Below, in pieces: positions 57,457 through 64,000 of a stretch of 64,000 nt of DNA. A model generated the notes under the pieces. It was not told the origin of the DNA. It searched no databases and saw only the letters and a program-made list of their open reading frames with translations. A program made the translations under genes and the position numbers. Each line of letters starts with the position of its first letter. Position 1 is the first letter of the stretch. The DNA is from Nocardia australiensis (lineage in GTDB: Bacteria > Actinomycetota > Actinomycetes > Mycobacteriales > Mycobacteriaceae). The stretch covers positions 1,550,001 to 1,614,000 of the forward strand of contig NZ_JAJFZM010000001.1 in NCBI RefSeq assembly GCF_020733705.1, read 5' to 3'.

Positions 57457-57504
57457 GGAATCGTGCTTCGGGGTTGATCGGGTTCAGCGGCCCTGCGGAC
57501 ACTC

Positions 57505-59259
57505 TCAGCGCCCGGGCGGGAGTTCGCGGCGGGAGTTACCGGGTAGTTCGGGGTTGCGGCGCGCGGGCAATTCGCCGTTGTGCCGCGCGGGCAGGCTATA
57601 CCCGGAGCGGGCGGATGGCAGTGCGGAGTAGCGCGGGACGTGCGGGGCGGAATAGTCGGCGTCGACGACACCGGCGGCGATATGCTGCGCCTGCCACTGG
57701 GGCACACCGGGCGGCAGCTGGTGTTCGCCGGGCACCGCGCCCATCGCGGGTGCGTGCGAGTCCTGCGAGTCGACGGTGACTTTCCGGGTGCGTCGCAGGG
57801 TGAAGGTGATCTCCTCGACCTCTTCGAATGCCTGCCGCGCCGTGCGCAGCGGATGTGTCGCCGTGTCGATCGCGTTGGCGACGAACGACGGCACCAACGG
57901 CAGGATGAAGCGGGCCGCAGTATCGCTGAACGGCACGGTGCCGATCAACGGAAGTTCGAGGCCGCCCTTCGCGGTATCGGCGGCCGGAGTCAACTGGCCG
58001 GTGCTGCTCGCGGGTGCGAGCGCACCGGCGTTCACGCCCGTGGGCAGATTCGGTGTCACGTTCGGCTCCTTGGACACGGAGCTGTACCGGCGGTCACCAG
58101 CTGACGCGGCTGGTAGTTCGCGGCGCGGCGGCTCGGTGATACCGAGTTCCAGCCCGCCGACGGCGGCAATGATGCGGGTGCGCTGGCGTTCTCGATCAAC
58201 GGCGGTATCCGCCTCGATGGCCAGCCGGGCGACGGTGAGTTGCTGCTCGGCGCGCAGGGTTTCCGCCTCGGCACGCACCTCGGCGCGCTTGGCGGCGATG
58301 GCGGCGTCGGCGCTACGTTCGGCGTGATCCGCGACCATGTCGGCGGCAATCCGACGGTCGAGGAAGGTCTCACCACGCCACCACCGCAGGATCAATGGCA
58401 GCAGCGCCAGGAAGATCATCGCCACGATCGTCAGCACGCGCAGTGCTAGCGCGCCCGCATTGTGGCTGGTGTAGTCGTTCATGGCCTGCCAGCGCGCGCC
58501 GAGACCACGATCGGCATCGGTGAAGGCGGTGGATTCGGCTGCGCGGACCGCCTTTTGGTCGTCGGTGATGCGCTGGTCGAGTGCGGACGCCCGTTCCTGC
58601 GCCGCGGCCAGTTGGTTACGCGCGTCTTCGAGCATCTCGTTCGCGGTCTGTGATTCCGGTCCGCGGCCGGGCACCCCGGTGATTCTGGTCTGCGGACATC
58701 CCGGCGTCGGGTTGAATTCGCATCGGGCGGTAACCAAGGACTGGTCGATGTCGTTGCGCGCCTTCGTGATCGACTGATCCAGCGCGGCCCGGTTCGCCCG
58801 GTCGGCGTCGAGTACGCCATTGGCGGCCACCACCGCGGGGGCCGAGGCGACCGAGCGCTGGGCACTTTCGTCCACGAGCCGGTCGACGGTACCGCCGAAC
58901 AACACCACCGCCGCCAACTCGGCGATCAACCCGCCGGCCAGCACCGCCACCGCGAACCGCGCGAGCATCCCGACCCGGTCGGAGCCGACGGCGGTGCGCC
59001 GGGTCGCCAGGGCGCGAGCGATCGCCCCTGCCACCAGCGCGACGATCAACGTCGCGGCGATGACAGCGAGCAATGACCAGGTACCGGCCGAGGCGAGGGC
59101 GGTGATCGCACCGGACACCACCGCGAACGACAGCACGACGGCGCCGGTGAGGGCATAGCTTGTGCGTTCGTGGCTCGCGCGTTCGTGCCCGGGAGCTGTC
59201 TCATGGGGTTCGCGTTCGAGACCGCCGCCGAGCCGGGCGAATACGCCGGTGACTGTCAT
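57505..59259 (-). CDS. DUF4407-domain membrane protein
   Basis: 584 residues. Two N-terminal membrane segments (YALTGAVVLSFAVVSGAITA, LLAVIAATLIVALVAGAIA) and a third near 105 (FAVAVLAGGLIAELAAVVLF) precede a coiled, charged extracellular or periplasmic region (residues 130-265: DQSITKARNDIDQSLVTARC, then LAAAQERASALDQRI). A fourth membrane segment follows (VLTIVAMIFLALLPLILRWW), then a long cytoplasmic tail with a helical part and a disordered Pro/Arg-rich end. This matches DUF4407 proteins. Role unknown. Convergent with the MFS gene. Confidence 0.85.
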   Translation of the reverse strand: MTVTGVFARLGGGLEREPHETAPGHERASHERTSYALTGAVVLSFAVVSGAITALASAGTWSLLAVIAATLIVALVAGAIARALATRRTAVGSDRVGMLARFAVAVLAGGLIAELAAVVLFGGTVDRLVDESAQRSVASAPAVVAANGVLDADRANRAALDQSITKARNDIDQSLVTARCEFNPTPGCPQTRITGVPGRGPESQTANEMLEDARNQLAAAQERASALDQRITDDQKAVRAAESTAFTDADRGLGARWQAMNDYTSHNAGALALRVLTIVAMIFLALLPLILRWWRGETFLDRRIAADMVADHAERSADAAIAAKRAEVRAEAETLRAEQQLTVARLAIEADTAVDRERQRTRIIAAVGGLELGITEPPRRELPAASAGDRRYSSVSKEPNVTPNLPTGVNAGALAPASSTGQLTPAADTAKGGLELPLIGTVPFSDTAARFILPLVPSFVANAIDTATHPLRTARQAFEEVEEITFTLRRTRKVTVDSQDSHAPAMGAVPGEHQLPPGVPQWQAQHIAAGVVDADYSAPHVPRYSALPSARSGYSLPARHNGELPARRNPELPGNSRRELPPGR

Positions 59260-59506
59260 CGGATCTCACATCCTCTACGTCCCGGTCAATGTGGCGAGCT
59301 TGGCGGAAACTGTCACAGATTCGTTGTCACAGAGTGACAGGCGCAGTCCCAACACACCGAGCACGCCCGCGGGGTTGTGGGCAAGCTCACAGATACTCGC
59401 AGATCGAACGCCCGCTGGTACGTGGAAGTCCCTGTTTGGCGGGCGTAGATGTGGTTGCCGCCTAATCTGGCGCGGTGACTCGTTCGGCGAACATGGAGGC
59501 ATGGAA

Positions 59507-60136
59507 ATGCGGGGACTCGTCGGTGTCATCTTGTCGGTGCTGTTGGTGCTGGCACCTGCCAATGCGCACGCGGAGCCGGGCGAGCAGGACCCCGCAACGG
59601 TGAGCGTGGAGCCGATGAACGCGGAGCAGGTCGACGCGGAGTTGTTGAATCGGTTGGTCGAGTTGGTGGCCGATCGGCTCGATACCGCGGATGCCGTCGC
59701 CGCCGCGAAGTGGGCGACCGCCGTACGCGATGGCACCGAGCTCACCGTCGACGATCCGGCCCGCGAGGCCGAGGTCTATGACGGCATGGCTCGCCTCGGC
59801 GCGCGTCGTGATCTGCCCGAGAACTGGGTCAGGCAGGTGTTTTTCGGCCAGATCGAGGCCAACAAGATGGTGCAGCGCGGCCTGCTGACGCGTTGGCGTT
59901 TCGACCCGGCCGCGGCGCCGTCGACCCTGCCGGACCTGTCCGCGGTCCGGCCTCGGATCGATCGACTAAATGCGGACATCGTCGATCAGTTGGCCGCCCG
60001 GCACGACGAACTCGCCGCGCCGGACTGTGTGGAACGACTCGCGCACAGCGTCTTCCGCACCCTTACATCGGGCGGCGCCGATCCGTTGCATCAGGCGGCG
60101 CTTGTCCGCGCGGCGGCCGGTTTGTGTAAGCCATAG
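59507..60136 (+). CDS. Secreted chorismate mutase (AroQ-gamma class)
   Basis: 209 residues from ATG 59507, with GGAGG seven bases upstream; ATG 59501 is too close to that site. The signal peptide is MRGLVGVILSVLLVLAPANA then HA. The mature part matches the periplasmic/secreted AroQ-gamma mutases such as mycobacterial Rv1885c: LVADRLDTADAVAAAKWATA, QVFFGQIEANKMVQRGLLTR with WRF, and a C-terminal helical domain with paired cysteines (APDCVERL, AAGLCKP). It converts chorismate to prephenate outside the cytoplasm. The biological reason for an exported form is unsettled. Confidence 0.88.
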   Translation: MRGLVGVILSVLLVLAPANAHAEPGEQDPATVSVEPMNAEQVDAELLNRLVELVADRLDTADAVAAAKWATAVRDGTELTVDDPAREAEVYDGMARLGARRDLPENWVRQVFFGQIEANKMVQRGLLTRWRFDPAAAPSTLPDLSAVRPRIDRLNADIVDQLAARHDELAAPDCVERLAHSVFRTLTSGGADPLHQAALVRAAAGLCKP

Positions 60137-60850
60137 GCGCGCAACGGTATCCAGTGTGGCGAATAGCACTCCAAGACTGTTGCTGAAAGTGTGCTGAAAA
60201 CCATAATTGCAAAAAGAGTCCGGACGGTCGGATCCGGTTTGCTGCTCGTCACGCCCCTGTCGGAAATGTCTCATCAGGCCCGTTGACGAGTTAGCCGCAG
60301 TACGGGTGGTTTGCCTGCCCCGGACCGGGGGAAATCATCTTCGATGCAGGTGAGCGCCGGTTCCGGAATTCGGTCGGCGCACCGGATCGGGCTCGGTACG
60401 CTCGTTGTCGCTGGTTAGCGCGGCGAGTCGGGGGATCGCTCCTGCCGGATTCACTGCTTTACACTGGACAACGCGCACACGTGGAGGATCGAATGAAGAA
60501 GCCCAGCTAGACCTGGTTATTAGTGCAACCTAAGTTGGTTGGGCCCCGGACCTGAATTATCGTTTGCTCTTACGCCGAACGCAGAATGTTCGGCGCTATG
60601 CCCCGCTCTGGCAGCCGAAGCAGGTGCCCAGCGTAGCGGGCTAGCATTCGCACGGAGGTAGGGAACACGTAAGTATCCCGTTACCATCGAGCACCCACTA
60701 CGTGGTACCCGCGGGTGGACAACTGGAGACGTGACTGCACGCCGAAGACCATCAGCGCGGCTGGATTCGGACCGTACGGGCGCAGTCTTGACGGAGGCAT
60801 TCGACGAAAGGCCCTTTTCTTCGAAGGCCGACTTTCCTGAAGGCAGAGGC
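60137..60850. other. Leader region of gltB
   Basis: A 714-base region with no supported gene of normal size. It holds a five-codon mini-frame at 60493-60510. The gltB frame is open back to a GTG at 60731 with GGAG only two bases before it, so the last 120 bases could alternatively encode a 40-residue extension. I see no clear hairpin or regulator box. Confidence 0.45.
60493..60510 (+). other. Five-codon mini-frame with a ribosome site
   Basis: ATG AAG AAG CCC AGC TAG (M-K-K-P-S) follows GGAGG by five bases. It is too short to call a gene; it may be a leader peptide or the leftover start of a lost gene. Confidence 0.25.
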
Positions 60851-63800
60851 ATGACGCAACTTCCTGGCCACAGGTCCCCTGGACCTATCGGGCTCTATGA
60901 CCCGGCGAACGAACACGACGCCTGCGGTGTCGCGTTCGTCGTCGACATGTACGGCCGCCGCAGCCGCGACATCGTCGACAAGGCTATTACTGCTCTGTTG
61001 AACCTGGAGCACCGCGGTGCCGCAGGTGCCGAACCCAACAGCGGTGACGGCGCCGGCATCCTGATCCAGATTCCGGACCGGTTCTTCCGGGCCGTGGTCG
61101 ACTTCGAGTTGCCGCCCGAGGGCTCCTACGCCACCGGTATCGCCTTCCTGCCGCAGGCCCGGCGCGAGGCGACGAAGGCCGCCTACGGCCTGGAGCGCAT
61201 CGTCGAATCCGAGGGCCTCGCCGTGCTCGGCTGGCGTGAGGTCCCCACCGACGAATCCACGCTCGGTGCGCTCGCGCGCGATGCCATGCCGACCTTCCGG
61301 CAGATCTTCATCGGATCTCCGAGAGGCGCGGCCGAACAACTGTCGGGCATGGATCTGGAGCGTCGTGCCTATGTCGTGCGCAAGCGCGTCGAGCACGAGC
61401 TCGGCAAGGCGGGCGCCGGTGAGGGTGCGGTTGGCAAGGAGTCGGTGTACTTCCCGAGCCTGTCCGGTCAGACCTTCGTCTACAAGGGCATGTTCACCAC
61501 GCCGCAGCTGCGCGCGTTCTACCTGGACCTGCAGGACGAGCGGGTGGAATCCGCCCTCGGCATCGTGCACTCCCGGTTCTCCACCAACACCTTCCCCTCG
61601 TGGCCGCTCGCACACCCGTTCCGCCGGGTGGCGCACAACGGTGAGATCAACACCGTCACCGGCAACGAGAACTGGATGCGGGCCCGCGAAGCGCTGCTGC
61701 GCTCGGACGTATTCGGGATCAACGAGGCAGGCAACAACCGGCTCGAGAAGATCTTCCCCGTTTGCACGCCCGGGGCGAGCGATACGGCCCGCTTCGACGA
61801 GGTCCTGGAACTGCTGCACCTCGGCGGCCGCAGCCTGCCCCACGCGGTCTTGATGATGATTCCCGAGGCGTGGGAACGCACCGAGACAATGGACGCGCAG
61901 CGACGCGCCTTCTACGAGTACCACTCGATGCTGATGGAGCCGTGGGACGGCCCGGCATCGGTGTGCTTCTCCGACGGCACCGTCGTCGGCGCGGTGCTCG
62001 ACCGCAACGGCCTGCGCCCCAGCCGTATCTGGGTGACCGATGACGGCCTGGTCGTGATGGCCTCCGAGGTCGGTGTCCTCGACATCGATCCGTCCAAGGT
62101 GGTCAAGAAGATCCGGCTGCAGCCCGGCCGCATGTTCCTCGTCGACACCTCGCAGGGCCGCATCGTCGGTGACGACGAGCTCAAGACCCAGCTCGCCGCC
62201 GAGCAGCCATATCAGGAATGGCTCGACGCCGGCGTGACCAAGCTGGCCGACCTGCCTGATCGCCCGCACGTGCACATGTCGCACGATCGCGTGCTGATCC
62301 GTCAGCAGATCTTCGGATACACCACCGAGGAGCTGAACCTGCTGATCTCGCCGATGGCGAAGACCGGTGGTGAGGCGCTCGGTTCGATGGGCACCGACAC
62401 CCCGATCGCGGTGCTTTCGTCGCGACCGCGACTGCTGTTCGACTACTTTTCGCAGCTGTTCGCGCAGGTCACGAACCCGCCGTTGGACGCGATCCGGGAA
62501 GAGGTCGTCACCAGCCTGCGCCGGGCCATCGGCCCCGAGGCGGACCTGCTGCACCCCGGCCCTGAGTCTTGCACGCAGATCGCCATCGAGCAGCCCATCC
62601 TGGACAACGACGAGCTGGCCAAGCTCATGCATATCAACGACGACGGTTCGCAGCCCGAGCTGCGTTCGGTGGTCGTGCGCGGTCTCTACGCCGTCAAGAA
62701 GGGCGGCAAAGGCCTGCGCAAGGCGCTCGAGGCGATCAACACCCAAGTGTCGGCCGCCATCGACGGTGGCGCGCGGATAATCGTGCTGTCCGATCGCGAA
62801 TCCAACGAGAGGCTGGCGCCGATCCCGTCGCTGCTGCTGACCTCGTCGGTGCACCACCACCTGGTCAGGGAACGCACCCGCACCATGGTCGGCCTGGTTG
62901 TGGAGGCCGGTGACGCCCGCGAGGTGCACCACATGGCCATGCTGGTCGGTTTCGGCGCGGGCGCGATCAACCCGTACATGGCTTTCGAGACCATCGAGGA
63001 CATGATCGACCGCGGTGCGCTGGTGGTGCCGGGCAGCACCGGCGACACGTCCGCCGACTATCGCAAGGCGGTCGCGAACTACAACAAGGCCGCGAGCAAG
63101 GGTGTGCTCAAGGTGATGTCCAAGATGGGCATCTCCACGCTGGCCTCCTACACCGGCGCACAGTTGTTCCAGGTGATCGGCCTTTCGCAGGAACTGGCCG
63201 ACGAGTACTTCACCGGGCTGCGCTCGCACCTCGATGGCATCGGGCTCGACGAGGTCGCCGCCGACGTGGCGGCGCGGCACAACATCGCATTCCTGGAGAA
63301 CCGCAACGAGCGCGCGCACCGCGAGCTCGAGGTCGGCGGTGACTACCAGTGGCGGCGCGAGGGTGAATACCACCTGTTCAACCCGGATACCGTGTTCAAG
63401 CTGCAGCACGCGACCCGCACCGGTCAGTACTCGATCTTCAAGGAGTACACCAAGCTGGTCGACGACCAGTCCGAGCAGCTGGCCTCGCTGCGTGGCCTGT
63501 TCAAGTTCAACACCAAGAGCCGCGCCTCGATCTCGATCGATGAGGTCGAGCCCGCCAGTGAGATCGTCAAGCGGTTCTCGACCGGTGCGATGAGCTACGG
63601 GTCCATCTCCTCGGAGGCTCACGAGACCCTCGCGGTCGCGATGAACCGTCTCGGCGGTCGCTCGAACTCGGGTGAGGGCGGCGAGAGCCCGGCTCGCTTC
63701 GAGCCGGAGGAGAACGGCGACTGGCGGCGCAGCGCGATCAAGCAGGTCGCCTCCGGCCGCTTCGGCGTGACCGCGCACTACCTGACCAACTGCACCGATA

Positions 63801-64000
63801 TCCAGATCAAGATGGCCCAGGGCGCCAAGCCGGGTGAGGGCGGCCAGCTTCCGGCGCACAAGGTGTACCCGTGGGTCGCCGAGGTGCGGCACTCGACACC
63901 AGGTGTCGGCCTGATCTCGCCGCCGCCGCACCACGACATCTACTCGATCGAGGATCTCGCGCAGCTGATCCACGACCTGAAGAACGCGAACCCGCAGGCT
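60851..64000 (+). CDS. gltB: Glutamate synthase large subunit (3' partial)
   Basis: The frame runs off the window edge at about 1050 residues of roughly 1500. ATG 60851 follows GAAGG by seven bases; relatives also start shortly before the catalytic cysteine. The class-II amidotransferase domain has Cys25 in HDACGVAFV, then [20 protein letters not shown] and [20 protein letters not shown]. The central domain and the start of the FMN domain follow ([19 protein letters not shown], then [24 protein letters not shown]). GltB makes two glutamates from glutamine and 2-oxoglutarate; the Fe-S and remaining FMN residues lie outside the window. A small subunit gene (gltD) is expected downstream. Confidence 0.97.
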   Translation, partial: MTQLPGHRSPGPIGLYDPANEHDACGVAFVVDMYGRRSRDIVDKAITALLNLEHRGAAGAEPNSGDGAGILIQIPDRFFRAVVDFELPPEGSYATGIAFLPQARREATKAAYGLERIVESEGLAVLGWREVPTDESTLGALARDAMPTFRQIFIGSPRGAAEQLSGMDLERRAYVVRKRVEHELGKAGAGEGAVGKESVYFPSLSGQTFVYKGMFTTPQLRAFYLDLQDERVESALGIVHSRFSTNTFPSWPLAHPFRRVAHNGEINTVTGNENWMRAREALLRSDVFGINEAGNNRLEKIFPVCTPGASDTARFDEVLELLHLGGRSLPHAVLMMIPEAWERTETMDAQRRAFYEYHSMLMEPWDGPASVCFSDGTVVGAVLDRNGLRPSRIWVTDDGLVVMASEVGVLDIDPSKVVKKIRLQPGRMFLVDTSQGRIVGDDELKTQLAAEQPYQEWLDAGVTKLADLPDRPHVHMSHDRVLIRQQIFGYTTEELNLLISPMAKTGGEALGSMGTDTPIAVLSSRPRLLFDYFSQLFAQVTNPPLDAIREEVVTSLRRAIGPEADLLHPGPESCTQIAIEQPILDNDELAKLMHINDDGSQPELRSVVVRGLYAVKKGGKGLRKALEAINTQVSAAIDGGARIIVLSDRESNERLAPIPSLLLTSSVHHHLVRERTRTMVGLVVEAGDAREVHHMAMLVGFGAGAINPYMAFETIEDMIDRGALVVPGSTGDTSADYRKAVANYNKAASKGVLKVMSKMGISTLASYTGAQLFQVIGLSQELADEYFTGLRSHLDGIGLDEVAADVAARHNIAFLENRNERAHRELEVGGDYQWRREGEYHLFNPDTVFKLQHATRTGQYSIFKEYTKLVDDQSEQLASLRGLFKFNTKSRASISIDEVEPASEIVKRFSTGAMSYGSISSEAHETLAVAMNRLGGRSNSGEGGESPARFEPEENGDWRRSAIKQVASGRFGVTAHYLTNCTDIQIKMAQGAKPGEGGQLPAHKVYPWVAEVRHSTPGVGLISPPPHHDIYSIEDLAQLIHDLKNANPQA

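Noticed and set aside
60752..63973. A 1073-residue open frame on the minus strand
   Set aside because: It is the antisense shadow of gltB, which is unmistakable on the plus strand. The minus frame is rich in Arg/His/Gly/Leu/Asp with no domain.

Overview
The window is high-GC actinobacterial DNA, most likely Nocardia or a close mycolic-acid-containing relative. From tRNA-Ala to tRNA-Leu (about 15.3-35.4 kb) the gene order is the near-origin order known from mycobacteria: a DLW-39-type small protein and tRNA-Ala, then ppiA, a rhomboid protease, a PH-domain membrane protein, crgA, trpG/pabA, pknB, pknA, pbpA, rodA, pstP, fhaB, fhaA and tRNA-Leu. A near-perfect parS-like site and two DnaA boxes in this stretch fit a position close to oriC.

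Layout. 1-14,864: the 3' end of a giant NRPS gene, four modules (C-A-T, C-A-T-E, C-A-T, C-A-T-TE). It ends about 400 bases before a 3' fragment of tRNA-Ile (15,250-15,274), so the NRPS appears to lie on an island integrated at the tRNA-Ile gene that normally precedes tRNA-Ala. 15.3-20.6 kb: DLW-39 protein, tRNA-Ala, a phosphotransferase-fold kinase, an acyl-CoA-dehydrogenase-like protein and a DrrAB-type ABC exporter. 20.7-35.4 kb: the conserved envelope growth, division and Ser/Thr signalling block. Here pknB-pknA-pbpA-rodA-pstP-fhaB read as one operon with overlapping stops and starts, and fhaB has lost its membrane anchor through an out-of-frame deletion.

35.4-37.8 kb: a 2.3-kb relict integrative element bounded by a 23-bp duplication of the tRNA-Leu 3' end. 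It holds an integrase N-terminal remnant, a frameshifted carboxymuconolactone-decarboxylase remnant, an intact patatin-like phospholipase and three abutting perfect palindromes. 38-48.9 kb: an accessory region with small secreted and membrane proteins, a NarL-type two-component system, a TetR/HXXEE pair, and an Old Yellow Enzyme and SDR pair whose shared promoter region has two KstR-like boxes. It also holds a collapsed methyltransferase gene, a secreted propeller-like protein and a 1.4-kb decayed stretch.

48.9-55.2 kb: the SpoIIM / RDD / DUF58 / MoxR / DUF4129-DUF4350 / membrane-protein cluster known in mycobacteria, with the DUF4129 and DUF4350 genes apparently fused and shortened. 55.3-60.1 kb: a TetR-controlled MFS drug exporter with two operator palindromes, a DUF4407 membrane protein and a secreted AroQ-gamma chorismate mutase. 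60.85 kb to the end: gltB, the large subunit of glutamate synthase, cut by the window edge.

Two themes stand out: tRNA genes used as integration sites on both sides of the conserved block, and repeated internal deletions or frameshifts (fhaB, methyltransferase, CMD-family gene, DUF4129/DUF4350). Everything here was read by eye; no database search was run.
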